Source of the DNA: Microvirga sp052114605
Lineage (GTDB): Bacteria > Pseudomonadota > Alphaproteobacteria > Rhizobiales > Beijerinckiaceae
Assembly (NCBI RefSeq): GCF_052114605.1
Contig: NZ_JBFRFB010000013.1
Location: 1 to 64,000 of the forward strand
Direction of reading: 5' to 3'
Length of the DNA stretch: 64,000 nucleotides
Below are positions 37,181 to 46,895 of the stretch, in pieces; positions within the stretch are counted from its first letter, which is position 1, and every line of letters begins with the position of its first letter. The notes under the pieces are model-generated. The model was not told the DNA's origin. It saw only the letters and a list, made by a program, of their open reading frames with translations, and searched no databases. A program made the position numbers and the translations under genes.

Positions 37181-39202
37181 GTGCAGGAGCAGGCAGACCT
37201 TTTTTTAGGAGATCAAGGCTCCGAGGCGATCCGTGTCCAGCCACCGGGGGATACATCTCATAACGAAGGGCGTAAGGCCCTGCGCCTCAAGGCTGCCGAT
37301 TTTGAAGCCGCAGCGCAAATTCTTGCGGCAACGGGCGAGTACCGAATACTCCGCAGATTGAAGCCACGGCCGATCGCCTCTCCACGTCTCCTCAATGAGA
37401 ACGAACGAATTGGCGTCATCGTCGATACCGAGACAACAGGCCTGGACCACACCAAAGATGAAATCATCGAACTGGGCATGGTCGCATTCGTCTACGACGA
37501 CAAGGGCCGTGTCGGCGATATCATCGGCACCTTCAGTAAACTACGGGAACCGTCGGTTCCTATCAGCCCTGAAATCACCCGGATCACGGGCATCACCGCC
37601 GAGATGGTGGCTGGCCAGTCACTGACCTACGCCATGATCCAGAAGGCCGATACGGTTGGCACGTTCCAGATCGAGAGTCGCGCCCAGATGGCGATGCTGC
37701 CGCGCATGAAGCCGAAGACTTTTTACGACATCGTCATCCAGGTCGCGATCGTCCGTCCCGGTCCGATCCAGGGCGATATGGTGCATCCCTATCTGCGCCG
37801 CCGCGAAGGACGAGAGGCACCAGAATATCCACGGCCCGAACTCGAGCGCGTTCTGAAGAAGACGCTCGGCGTGCCGCTCTTCCAGGAGCAGGCCATGCGC
37901 GTGGCGATCGAGTGCGCAGGCTTCACGCCATCGGAAGCCGATCAGCTCCGGCGCGCCATGGCGACGTTCAAACTGACGGCCGGCGTATCCAAGTTCCGCG
38001 ACAAGCTGATTTCCGGCATGACCGCGCGCGGCTACGATGCCGACTTTGCCGAGCGCACCTTCAAGCAGCTCGAGGGCTTCGGCTCTTATGGCTTCCCGGA
38101 GAGCCACGCCGCGAGCTTCGCCAAGATCGCCTATGCCTCGTCCTGGCTGAAATGCCACCATCCGGATGTGTTCTGCTGCGCCATTCTGAACGCGCAACCC
38201 ATGGGCTTTTATGCGCCCGCCCAATTGGTGCGGGATGCCCAGGCTCACGGCATCGAGGTACGCCCCGTCGACGTCAACCACTCGCGCTGGGACTGTACTC
38301 TGGAGCCAACCCAGAATCCGCAACGGTTTGCTGTCCGGCTCGGTCTCAGGATGGTGCATGGCCTTTCCAATACGGATGCCGCCATGATCCCGATTGCCCG
38401 GGTGGAGCAGCCCTAGACCTCCATTGAAGATCTCCAGCGGCGTGCCGGGCTTCCGGCATCGACGCTTAAACGTCTCGCTGAGAGCGACGCCTTCGGATCT
38501 CTCCGTGACGATCGCCGGAAGGCGCTCTGGACCATCGAAGGCTTGGCGGACGAAGTCCTGCCGCTGTTTGCGGCCGCAAACGAACAGAATCATGCCATTC
38601 GGCCCGAGATCATCGAGCCTTCTGTGGATCTCGTGCCCATGACGGAGGGGCGCGAGGTCGTGGAAGATTATCGTTCCATCGGCTTGTCGCTGCGCCGGCA
38701 TCCCGTGTCCTTCCTGCGCCAGGAGCTGACCGAGCGCCGGATCCGATCCTGCGCCGATCTTCAGCGCGTCCGGGACGGACAATGGGTGACGGCAGCGGGC
38801 CTGGTCCTCGTGCGTCAGAAACCTGGCTCGGCCAAGGGCGTGACCTTTATGACCATCGAGGACGAGACCGACGTCGCCAATCTCGTGATCTGGTCAGCGG
38901 TCTTCGAGAAGCATCGCCGGCTGATTCTGTCCTCCCGCATGATCGGCTGCCGTGGACAGCTTCAACGCGAGGGCGGCGTCACTCACCTGATCGCCGAGCA
39001 TTTTCTCGACCTGTCCGATCTCTTGCGCTCGGTCGCCGATCGCGACAGCGACCTTCGTCTGCGCAGCGGACGTGGAGACGAAGCAAAGACCGGGACATGG
39101 GACTGGGTTCGCAGCGGTCCCCGCGAAGCCACTCAACAGCTAAAGGCGAAGGCCGAACCCGATGAGGCTGTCATTAAGGTGACCGCGCGGAATTTTCGTT
39201 GA
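37181..39202 (+). pseudogene. dnaE2: Exonuclease-DnaE2 chimeric remnant with in-frame amber stop
   Basis: Residues 1 to about 146 are the N-terminal part of a DnaQ-like 3'-5' exonuclease (VIVDTETTGLDHTKDEIIELG, ITRITGITAEMVAGQ). At about 37617-37622 the reading frame passes without a break into the middle of error-prone polymerase DnaE2 (TYAMIQKADTVGTFQIESRA). The PHP domain and the catalytic palm aspartates of DnaE2 are missing. A TAG at 38414-38416 stops the frame at residue 411, but the same frame continues after it with good DnaE2 sequence (TSIEDLQRRAGLPAST ... OB-fold) to 39202. The locus is polymerase-dead; the exonuclease half is also truncated after its first motifs. No imuA or imuB is linked. 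Confidence 0.88.
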
Positions 39203-39413
39203 TGGAGACCATTCGGCTGTCACGCCTGGCGCTTGGAGGCGCCAGACTGGGCCACCGAGACCGGGAGCGACAATCCAATGGCTCTCCCCTCGCTCCGAGC
39301 ATCTCACCCTGCGGGAACCGCCAATATGAGCTGTGGAGCCGAAGCTTTATCTGAGGTATAGGGATAACCTTTAATAAGATCGCTTTCTTTGGTGCCTAAT
39401 TGAACGTTGTTCG

Positions 39414-40604
39414 ATGAAACGCGAAGATCTCACGCCTGCAGTCCAAGAGCGGCTTAAGCGCTATCCTGAGCCTTATACCCGTCACTACGGCGTTGTGCCT
39501 CTGCCCCCGCCTGACAGCTTTATTCCTCAGGGCGAAACGGGTCGCCGGCATTACCAAGCCGTGGAAGCGATCGCCAGGCTCGATGGGCTCGCCGCCGAAA
39601 GGCATGACCCGTACATCATCAGCCGTGTTCTCGCACGCCAGGAGGCGATCAGCAGTTCCGCGATCGAAGGAATCCGGAGCACGCTCGACGAATTGCTCCT
39701 AGCGGGCGAGATGACCGACGAGGAAGCTCGAGGTACTGCGGCGCAGGTGCGTGACTACGCCGGTGCCTTAGATACCGTTCTGCCGCGCGCCCAAACGACA
39801 GGTCCCGACGTATTCACCATCGATCTCGTGCTGGATCTTCACCGGGCTGTAGTGCAACGTGTTCCCGGCTATCGCGATACACCAGGATGCCTGAGAGACG
39901 CTGTCGTTTGGATCGGATCGGGCAGAGATATCACTTACTCGACCTACAATCCGACGCCTCCCGAGGATGTCGCGCCATGTCTTGCGGAGACTTTGTCCTA
40001 CATGCGGAGCGGCGGATCCCACGTTGCGGATCAACCGCTCCTGGTGCGCATGGCAATCGCGCACGCCCATTTCGAGGCGGTGCATCCCTTCCGCGACGGC
40101 AACGGCAGGGTCGGACGACTTCTTCTGTCGCTGATGATGGCGGCCGAGGGTCATGTCCCCCTCTACCTTTCCGCGTATATCGAAGCGCATAGGCATGATT
40201 ACTACGAGGCCTTGAAGGCAGCGCAGCAACGCCTCGACTGGTCGGCAATGGTTCGTTTTATGGCGGATGCCGTCATTGGCACGGCCAACGAATTGATGGT
40301 TACACGCAAGGCCCTGCTGGAACTTGAGGCGACCTGGAGACGCAGACGTCAGTTTCGGGCTGGGTCGGCTGCGGCTCGTGCGCTCCAAGTGCTGCCGCAT
40401 TTTCCCATGCTGACAGTGAACCGTCTTGCCCGCCTGCTTGGCATCTCGTTTCCAGCCGCCTCGAATGGCATCGAGCAACTCATCGACGCGAAGATCCTGC
40501 TAGAAAGGACAGGTTATCAGAGGAATCGGATTTTTGCTGCGCCGGAAGCCTTGCTGATTGTAAACCGACCTTTCGGTGAGGCTCCTTTGGTGTCCGATGG
40601 CTGA
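39414..40604 (+). CDS. Fic-domain protein (AMPylase-type)
   Basis: The 396-residue protein has an intact Fic motif HPFRDGNGRVGR at residues 224-235 and an N-terminal inhibitory motif SSAIEG (S81-G86) of the [S/T]xxxE[G/N] type, so it is a class II Fic protein. The C-terminus has a winged-helix-like segment (LTVNRLARLLGISFPAASNGIEQL). Fic enzymes transfer AMP or other nucleotidyl groups to target hydroxyls; the target here is unknown. A decayed copy of its middle and C-terminal parts lies at 49405-49962 on the same strand. It follows the dnaE2 remnant. Confidence 0.93.
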   Translation: MKREDLTPAVQERLKRYPEPYTRHYGVVPLPPPDSFIPQGETGRRHYQAVEAIARLDGLAAERHDPYIISRVLARQEAISSSAIEGIRSTLDELLLAGEMTDEEARGTAAQVRDYAGALDTVLPRAQTTGPDVFTIDLVLDLHRAVVQRVPGYRDTPGCLRDAVVWIGSGRDITYSTYNPTPPEDVAPCLAETLSYMRSGGSHVADQPLLVRMAIAHAHFEAVHPFRDGNGRVGRLLLSLMMAAEGHVPLYLSAYIEAHRHDYYEALKAAQQRLDWSAMVRFMADAVIGTANELMVTRKALLELEATWRRRRQFRAGSAAARALQVLPHFPMLTVNRLARLLGISFPAASNGIEQLIDAKILLERTGYQRNRIFAAPEALLIVNRPFGEAPLVSDG

Positions 40605-40659
40605 TCTATGAGGCTACCGGAGATAGACCAGGTCGATCCAGCCTCAGAGGATCCCTGCT

Positions 40660-40975
40660 GAGTGAATGTCCGCATTATTCAAGTTAGCTGACATCAGACT
40701 CATGTCGTCTTAGTGCGAAAACGGGACCTTCCCGGATGTGAAACACATAGCTGGATCGAATACCACACGTTGCTTTAAGAGCAGAGCTCGCCGGTCGAAC
40801 AACTAACGCATCGTCTCTGGGAGCAGATGCCTCCATTGGGGTGAGCAAGCAAAATTTCGAGTGTCGAGTCTATCTCGATCTCAAGCACCGCCCACTGCGC
40901 AGCAACATACCCAATCCTTCGGAGAGAAGCTGCGCAGATGAGTAGCTTGCGGCCAAGTAATGGGCCTTTCGCCAT
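40660..40975 (-). pseudogene. Decayed small gene coupled to the upstream gene
   Basis: The ATG at 40975 overlaps the stop of the upstream gene (TAATG), suggesting translational coupling. The first 49 codons (MAKGPLLGRKLLICAASLRR, then IGYVAAQWAVLEIEIDSTLE and on to HPNGG) look coding. The pattern then continues in another frame as HLLPETMR, a TAG, and LFDRRALLLKQRVVFD. A frameshift plus a stop therefore inactivates it; the intact family is not recognised with certainty. Confidence 0.5.
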
Positions 40976-41730
40976 TAGACTTGGCTCGTGATCCGAACAA
41001 TCTCGCCCATAAGACGATCCAAATCCTGCCGAAAATCGACCTGCTGCGGAGACGGCAGTGACTCTTTTGACCTGATCTGCTCGTGCAGTATCCCGTCAGC
41101 GATATTACGAAGTGATCCTTGCAAATGCTGCATCGACTTCTTGAAAGATTGGGAGCCGCTATAGTTGGAAGCAACCTGCGTGAAGGACGTCATTCCAAAC
41201 ACAGGCGGAACATGGTCTGTGATCGCTCGGATCAGCATCGCCGTTGCAAAATAGCAGTCGCTGGAGTGAGCGACGTTGAGTTCGTTGCAAAGCCGAGCCA
41301 GCTTCGCAAAATCCCATCCACCACCTTTTAGCGCCTCAATCTCAGCTATCCGCAAAGGGGATACGTACGGAGCGTGGTGAGGAATAGATCCTGATAGTGG
41401 GATTGGGGTCGGAGCCAGCCTTTCACTCCTTTCTTTCCGCTTGATGTGACGGGCAGCTGCACGGATCTGCTGCTCGATATCACCAACATCATTCATTCTG
41501 GCTGCGTCTGCGATCGCAAAGCTAAAGTCATTCAGAGGGCCAAGATGCTCTTTCATGATGGCGGTAGCCTCAACGACCAAGGCTGAGACCCGGCGCTCAT
41601 CATCAGGCCGAACAAATCGCGGCCCTCCTAGAGACTGGAAGAACTTAGGCTCCAGGTTTGCAATTTCAGTCGCGATTGCCAGCAAATCTTCCGTATCACT
41701 CACTTCCGGCTCCTGGCCCAGTCCCGCCAT
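40975..41730 (-). CDS. Hypothetical protein next to PD-(D/E)XK gene
   Basis: The 251-residue product (ATG at 41730; an in-frame GTG at 41751 adds seven residues) has no family that I recognise. It is mostly helical and charged, with a C-terminal region (QSFKKSMQHLQGSLRNIADG) that looks like a packed helical domain. It lies 63 bases after the nuclease-like gene on the same strand and is coupled to the decayed gene downstream. The three may form one operon. No membrane segment is seen. Confidence 0.6.
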   Translation of the reverse strand: MAGLGQEPEVSDTEDLLAIATEIANLEPKFFQSLGGPRFVRPDDERRVSALVVEATAIMKEHLGPLNDFSFAIADAARMNDVGDIEQQIRAAARHIKRKERSERLAPTPIPLSGSIPHHAPYVSPLRIAEIEALKGGGWDFAKLARLCNELNVAHSSDCYFATAMLIRAITDHVPPVFGMTSFTQVASNYSGSQSFKKSMQHLQGSLRNIADGILHEQIRSKESLPSPQQVDFRQDLDRLMGEIVRITSQV

Positions 41731-41793
41731 TTCTGAGCATATAGATAGCACTTATGCGCCAAGCCCCCAGTCGGGTACTCGACCTGTAGCGTT

Positions 41794-43032
41794 TTACTCT
41801 TCCGCCAGGTCTCGTAGTGCAGAGCGAATTCGTGGGCGGAGCGCATTTATGAATGCGTTTGTACGCTCCTGAAGCCAAGCGATCGCCCGGGCCCGGTCCT
41901 CAGGGTCTTCAAGGTCTTGTACGCTGTATACCTGCTCAACTACTGGTCGTTCGCGGTCGAAATCAATCGTTACCTCGCGGCCGAGCTCATCCGCCAGCTC
42001 ATCTGCGTGCGCAGCCAATGCTTTCGAGGCTCGTTCCCCCACCGAGTTTCGGTTGGAGGACAGGAAGATGCCGACGCGATTAGCGCGCATATCGCGGTAG
42101 ACCGTCAGCCAGCTCGACCCCCCTGGTGCTCCAAATTTGAAGACTATGTGTCCGCCTAGCGAGGCCGGGGGGCGCATCTGGTCTGGGTCGTCAAGATGGA
42201 GACCGGCTAGAAAGTCCTTCCAGAACCCTTGCCGAATTGCATTCCGCCGCTCGCGGCCAGCGCGCTTCTCCGGCGTCTCGAGCAAGCTAGGGCTGGTTTC
42301 TTCCTCCTCCTCTCCTTCTGCCAGAACGAAACCCTCGGGAACCTCGATGACGCTCCTGACCAATGTCTGCGTCTTCGCAAGCACGCGAGGCACAACGATG
42401 CGGGCGCCATCCGCAAGCTGGTAAACGGGCAATTCGACGAGGCCGAGAGTGAAGTGCAAACCAGAATGGCCCTGAAGATATTCGGCGATTGTCTCCACTC
42501 CAACACGGATACCATCACCTACGATTAGAAGCAGGAACCGTCCGCGCCTCAGGTTGAGGGTAAGCGCATCATTGAAACCGATCTCGTCCACTTCGTGACC
42601 AGCCGCACGCACAAGGTCGAGCAGCACATTTCCGTCGACGCCATTCCGCCGCCCGGCTTCCCGCTGGAGGTCAGACGAAGTCCAGCGTGCCAACTCCTTA
42701 GCATAGTCAAGGATCTGTCCGACGACCTCCCGCCTACCTTCTGGATTGCGCCACAGCTTACATTCTACGAGAACAGGCAAACCAGTCGGCGTGATCATAA
42801 AATTATCAATTGGGCCAGCCGGCGTTGAAAGCTCACGGCAGACCGGCACAGGATTAGCGAACAGGGGATCGATTTCTGCGATGGGAAGGCAGGAAGGGAA
42901 CCGGTGGACAAGATCTTGGACTTCCCCTTCCGTCATACCATGGCCGCCGACGCCAAGCTCGAGCAGGCTCGCGGCGGCGACGCTCTTTCTGTCGCTGGAT
43001 ATGATCAGTGGTGTCGAATGCTGTCTTGCCAT
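41794..43032 (-). CDS. PD-(D/E)XK nuclease-like protein
   Basis: The 412-residue protein has a nuclease core with D76 (PIDNFM), then E90-x-K92 in PVLVECKLWRNPEGRREVVGQ, followed by the helix ILDYAKELA. This is the D...ExK arrangement of restriction-endonuclease-fold nucleases. The C-terminal half (residues about 270-410) is a separate domain with ERRNAIRQGFWKDFLAGL and ANRVGIFLSSNRN, resembling the DUF4268 type seen in restriction and repair-linked proteins. It probably cuts or binds DNA; the partner is unclear. It heads a minus-strand group with the two genes downstream. Confidence 0.78.
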   Translation of the reverse strand: MARQHSTPLIISSDRKSVAAASLLELGVGGHGMTEGEVQDLVHRFPSCLPIAEIDPLFANPVPVCRELSTPAGPIDNFMITPTGLPVLVECKLWRNPEGRREVVGQILDYAKELARWTSSDLQREAGRRNGVDGNVLLDLVRAAGHEVDEIGFNDALTLNLRRGRFLLLIVGDGIRVGVETIAEYLQGHSGLHFTLGLVELPVYQLADGARIVVPRVLAKTQTLVRSVIEVPEGFVLAEGEEEEETSPSLLETPEKRAGRERRNAIRQGFWKDFLAGLHLDDPDQMRPPASLGGHIVFKFGAPGGSSWLTVYRDMRANRVGIFLSSNRNSVGERASKALAAHADELADELGREVTIDFDRERPVVEQVYSVQDLEDPEDRARAIAWLQERTNAFINALRPRIRSALRDLAEE

Positions 43033-43304
43033 CGCAGTGCCCCAGTTCGACCGATATGAAGGCGAAACTGGGTGGAGTGCAAGCTCACTCGTGGCGATAT
43101 CCGAACTTAAGAGACACCTAGGACGCTTACACTCTCAGATTTCACTGCAGGTACCTAACTGCCCTTTAAGTTGGCCACGTAGAAGTTCGCCAGCCCCGTG
43201 ACTGCGGAAGTTCTACCTCCCTCCGCTTCATTTCGGCGATTACATTCGGGATCAATCTCAGTGCTCGTGTATTTTCAATCAGGCACAGGAATGCGAGTTT
43301 GCAG

Positions 43305-43559
43305 ATGTTTTCCACTTGGTTGCGGCTGAGCGTCGAGGCCACAATGCTTGGGCTTGAGGCTCAGAGCGTTGTATGGACGCGCATGTCACAAATAGCGCTT
43401 GGGCGGGGATCGGCAGCAGAGAACCTTCGGATGGTGACGGAGAAGATGGCCGCCTTGAACGAAGCCACTATGACGATAGCGACCGGCGGAACGGCGCATA
43501 AAGTGGTGAAAGGCTATCGACGCAGGGTTCGCGCCAATATCATGCGTCTGAAGCGTTAG
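43305..43559 (+). CDS. Small conserved Rhizobiales-type protein
   Basis: The 84-residue product (MFSTWLRLSVEATMLGLEAQ ...) ends in a basic tail (GYRRRVRANIMRLKR). The pattern of an amphipathic helix, the VTEKMAALNEA segment and the RRRVRAN tail resembles short phasin-like hypothetical proteins common in Rhizobiales. Function unknown. The ATG at 43305 is preferred over a TTG two codons upstream. Confidence 0.55.
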   Translation: MFSTWLRLSVEATMLGLEAQSVVWTRMSQIALGRGSAAENLRMVTEKMAALNEATMTIATGGTAHKVVKGYRRRVRANIMRLKR

Positions 43560-43955
43560 AGCTCGATTCATTGCAACCTTCCCTTCACCCCCTTGTGCCA
43601 TGGCCCATAGTAAGGGACTGGATCTGATAATGCCTGGACGCTCCACCCTAGCCGACACGTCGCTTCAATGCTGGTGAGCAGGCCCCGTGTCTGCGCCTGA
43701 TCGCTATCCCCGCACACCAGATGGTCGTTACTTCGTCGTCAAGGGACGGCTCTGGCGCATGAGCAATCCCGCCCTGGATCCGGCTGCAAAACAGAGTCGC
43801 ATCAATGAGTTGATGGCTGCGCGCTGCGCCGTCCGTGACGCCAAAGGCGAACCGGAGGCTACACGAGCAGCGCGGATGCGGGTCCAGGCCGCGAAGATCG
43901 CTCTTGGCGAACGAGGGCCCGTGTGGTGGGACGACGAAGCGCCAGACTACAATCG

Positions 43956-43962
43956 GCATATG
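43956..43962. repeat. Target-site duplication, left copy
   Basis: GCATATG borders the left end of the IS481-family element and matches 45186-45192. Confidence 0.85.
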
Positions 43963-45185
43963 TGTAGTAGTCGGCATTTGATCAGACAGTTGGCGTCAGA
44001 GAGTGATCGGGTCGAGCCTGTCCGAGAGGATCAGGCTGCAATCATTTTCTCCTTCGCGAGCGGCACGGCATCCAGAAAGGTTTGCATCGGCGTTTTGCCG
44101 AAGCACCACCGCCCCTGGTGCGTCCGTTCCTCATTATAACTCCGTACCCAGGCATCGAGATCGTTCTGCAGTTCGGCAATTGAGCCGTAGATCTTCTTGC
44201 GGAATGCTACACGGTAGAACTCGTCCAGCACCGTCTTGTGAAAGCGCTCAACGATGCCATTCGTCTGCGGGCTTTTCGTCTTGGTCCTGGAATGATCCAC
44301 ATCCTCGACCGCCAGATAAAGCTCGTATTCATGGTGCTCGGGGTTGCCACAATACTCGGTGCCGCGATCAGTGAGCACGCGACACAGCTTCACCTCGTAG
44401 GCATCAAAGAAGGGCAGGACCCGATCGTTGATGAGGTCAGCGGCCGTGATCGGTGTCTTGCGATCATAGAGCTTGGCGAACGCTACCTTGGTGTACGTGT
44501 CGAGGAAGGTCTGCTGGTAGATGCGTCCGACCCCTTTCATGTTGCCGACGTAGAAGGTGTCCTGGCCGCCGCAATAACCGGGGCATTCGCTCTCGAACTC
44601 GCCATGCGCCTCCTTCTCGGTCTTGGCCTTCTCCAGGGCAGCTAACTGGCTCTCGGTCAGGATCAGGCCCTCCTGCGCGACCTTCGCCTCGAGCGCCTTG
44701 AGCCGCTTCTTCATGGTCTCGAGATCATGCCGCTGCCAGACCCCGCGTACGCCGGCGGGTGAGATCGAGTGGCCGCGCTTGCGCACATCGTTCGCGATGC
44801 GGATCTGGCCGAAAGCCGGCAACTCCAAGGACAGATCGACGATGACGGCCTCCACCTCGGCTGGCGTGCGGTTGGCCAGGAGCGGCTTGCGCCGGGTCAG
44901 TTCCTGCAGGGCCATCTCGCCGCCGGTCTCGTAGAGCTCCTTGAAGCGGTAGAAGCTGTCGCGCGAGTAGCCCATCATGTGGCAGGCCTGGCTGACATTG
45001 CCAAGCTGCTTGGCCAGTTCCAGCAGGCCGACCTTGGCCCGGATGATCTTCTGCTCGTTGGTCATGACGGTGTTCCTTGTGAACGCCGAGGCCGGGCGCT
45101 GCGCACCCCGTCCACTCCGCGCCCAGCCTCGGCTCATGCCTCAGCCAATCGACACCGTCTGTCAGATTAAGTTCCAACTACTTCA
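43963..45185 (-). mobile_element. IS481-family insertion sequence
   Basis: The 1223-bp element begins TGTAGTAGTCGGCATTTGAT and its other end, read inward, begins TGAAGTAGTTGGAACTTAAT. The imperfect terminal inverted repeats match over about 24 bases and both start with TG. It carries one transposase gene on the minus strand and is flanked by a 7-bp direct repeat. The transposase frame is intact, so the element may still be active. It interrupts a small plus-strand gene. Confidence 0.92.
44031..45065 (-). CDS. IS481-family transposase
   Basis: The 344-residue DDE transposase has an N-terminal helix-turn-helix (KQLGNVSQACHMMGYSRDSF) and an integrase core. The core has aspartates in QTFLDTYTKVAFAKLY and LTDRGTEYCG and the glutamate in TNGIVERFHKTVLDEF. 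The MTNEQKIIRAK start at 45065 gives the family length. It lies wholly inside the insertion sequence at 43963-45185. Confidence 0.93.
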   Translation of the reverse strand: MTNEQKIIRAKVGLLELAKQLGNVSQACHMMGYSRDSFYRFKELYETGGEMALQELTRRKPLLANRTPAEVEAVIVDLSLELPAFGQIRIANDVRKRGHSISPAGVRGVWQRHDLETMKKRLKALEAKVAQEGLILTESQLAALEKAKTEKEAHGEFESECPGYCGGQDTFYVGNMKGVGRIYQQTFLDTYTKVAFAKLYDRKTPITAADLINDRVLPFFDAYEVKLCRVLTDRGTEYCGNPEHHEYELYLAVEDVDHSRTKTKSPQTNGIVERFHKTVLDEFYRVAFRKKIYGSIAELQNDLDAWVRSYNEERTHQGRWCFGKTPMQTFLDAVPLAKEKMIAA

Positions 45186-45192
45186 GCATATG
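45186..45192. repeat. Target-site duplication, right copy
   Basis: GCATATG at the right end of the insertion sequence is identical to 43956-43962. Confidence 0.85.
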
Positions 45193-45385
45193 GTCATGAA
45201 CACACCCTACGCGGAGTGGTTCTCGACGCTATCAGAGCCGGAAGCTCAAAATTCCGATGGCCGTGAAACAGACTAAGGAACCTTAGCCCTGCCGGCCCGT
45301 CCGACGCCCCAATCGATACAATGAGCTTCACCCCAACAGAGGACGCGAGGGAGATTGATGCGTTCTCCCCCGGCCCGTGAAGCTG

Positions 45386-45688
45386 TCAGCTCGCATTCAG
45401 CACGGTCCATCCGCAACTGGGTATGTCATCCCCTCTGACACATGTCAGCGCGCCGGAGCGACCCTCCACCCACACATTCCTTGCTGCCGGCAGGATCGTA
45501 CAGTGCTTCTGGGCAGTTTCCGATTTGACCTGTGCCGTCCAGGCGCTGTTGTTGCCGCGCAACTCATTCAAGCGGCTGGCCGTGGCCTCTGCCGAGCAAA
45601 GGACGTGAAGGCTCTGCAGCGTAACGCGCTCCGGCTGAGCAACTGCGGGAGTGGCCGCAAGAGCCAAAACGAGAACTAGGCTTCTCAT
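45386..45688 (-). CDS. Small secreted cysteine-containing protein
   Basis: The 100-residue product has a clear signal peptide (MRSLVLVLALAATPAVAQ) and a mature part with four cysteines (VLCSAEA, HCTIL, LTCVRG, SCGWT), which could form two disulfides in the periplasm. I do not recognise the family. Base composition matches the surrounding accessory DNA. Confidence 0.6.
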   Translation of the reverse strand: MRSLVLVLALAATPAVAQPERVTLQSLHVLCSAEATASRLNELRGNNSAWTAQVKSETAQKHCTILPAARNVWVEGRSGALTCVRGDDIPSCGWTVLNAS

Positions 45689-46063
45689 AGTCGGTCCCTT
45701 TCGTGTGACTGGCCCGGGAGGCCGGGGCGCCGCGCTCCACCCAGCTGTGACAGGCTGCCTCGTTCAGGAAACGCATAAGACGAGGTTCCTGATGCATACT
45801 CCATGGAGTTACGCCACTCGTACCCCATCAGTTACGGCGTCATTGGAGCAGTGCAGCGCATCAGGGCATGAACACTTGTTCCCGCCCTCCCAACTTGCTC
45901 CAGACCGAGAGGGAACGGGCATCACCAGACGGATCGTGCGTGCGAGAACTGGAGTGCATCATGAGTGAGATAATCAGCTGGGAACGAACAATGGATTCTC
46001 ATACCCTCTTCCAGCGGGGAATACGGGTCGATAACTTGCCGTCACCGCACCCCGGGGGAATCA
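45689..46063. other. Gene-free stretch
   Basis: I see no convincing gene, RNA or repeat in these 375 bases. They should hold the promoters of the minus-strand secreted protein and of the plus-strand HEPN-type locus. Confidence 0.4.
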
Positions 46064-46851
46064 GTGGCTGCAGATCCTGTCAATTTCAGTTTCCTAACCG
46101 TTGAAGAGCGCATCTTTATCGCTCGCTCGCGCCTTCCTCGGACACACCAGTATCTTTGGGGCGTCATGGTCCTCGAAAATCATCTAAAAGCAGCAGTTCA
46201 ATTCGACTTCCATGGTCAAACTACCGATGCAGCATCGCGGATTGCCGCGAGCACTATATTCCAACTCATTGCGACAACGCTGCTCGTTGAGTCGGCCGGC
46301 ATTTGGGAAAGATTTGATCCGGCAGGTTTCAGCATCCCACGCTTTGCACCACATTAGATCATCCGAGCGTCCTGCAAGCTTTAAAGGACAGCATGGACCT
46401 GCCCCTACCCCCCGATGAGTTAGGTGTCTCTATCCCGTCGCTAGAAGAACGTGCCTCTGCGATCGATGGCCTGCCCAGTGCATTCAGAGATATTGAGAAG
46501 AAGCTAGAAAAGGATGGCGCACTTCCGAAAATAAGAAACTACCGGAATAAGTACGCGGCTCATCCGATCCTTGCCACTAGGGAAGAACGGAGCAAAAAGA
46601 CATCTCTTGATCACCCAACTGTTGGAGAAGTCAGAGAACTACTTTCAAGTGCCGCATCCATCATGCGAGATCCGCAGACTGCAGCTCTAGGGTATACGTA
46701 CGACTACTCAATACTGCAGGAGCGAAGCATGTTCGCGCTAATTAGATTTTATTCGGGGCTCCGCTTTTCCTCCGCGCTATCCGATGCGCGCCTGGCTGAG
46801 GAGCCGACTGAGAGGAACATCCCTACGGGCACGAAGCTTCAGGATCTATAA
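46064..46851 (+). pseudogene. Frameshifted HEPN-type (AbiU2-like) gene
   Basis: The first frame starts at GTG 46064 with GGGGGAA upstream and runs MAADPVNFSFLTVEERIFIA... to a stop at 46355-46357. The second frame is open across that point, reading TTLDHPSVLQALKDSMDLPL and continuing to 46851. The two halves look like one helical protein. The second half contains RNKYAAH, an R-x5-H signature of the HEPN ribonuclease superfamily, in the context seen in AbiU2-type domains. A single indel at about 46320-46350 would split it; a sequencing error cannot be excluded. Such proteins are common in abortive-infection and toxin loci. Confidence 0.6.
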
Positions 46852-46895
46852 AACCGCTCCTCACTCTTCCCTGCCATACAGAAAGGAAGCTTCAA

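Larger units (their letters stand above)
43687..45276 (+). pseudogene. Small conserved gene split by an IS481-family element
   Basis: The 5' part (43687-43962) encodes MSAPDRYPRTPDGRYFVVKG and on to WWDDEAPDYNRHM. The 3' part resumes at 45193 in the same frame as VMNTPYAEWFSTLSEPEAQN and ends at 45276. Removing the insertion and one target copy restores a continuous 120-residue protein of a short conserved hypothetical type seen in Rhizobiales. The insertion therefore truncates the gene after codon 92. Confidence 0.88.
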
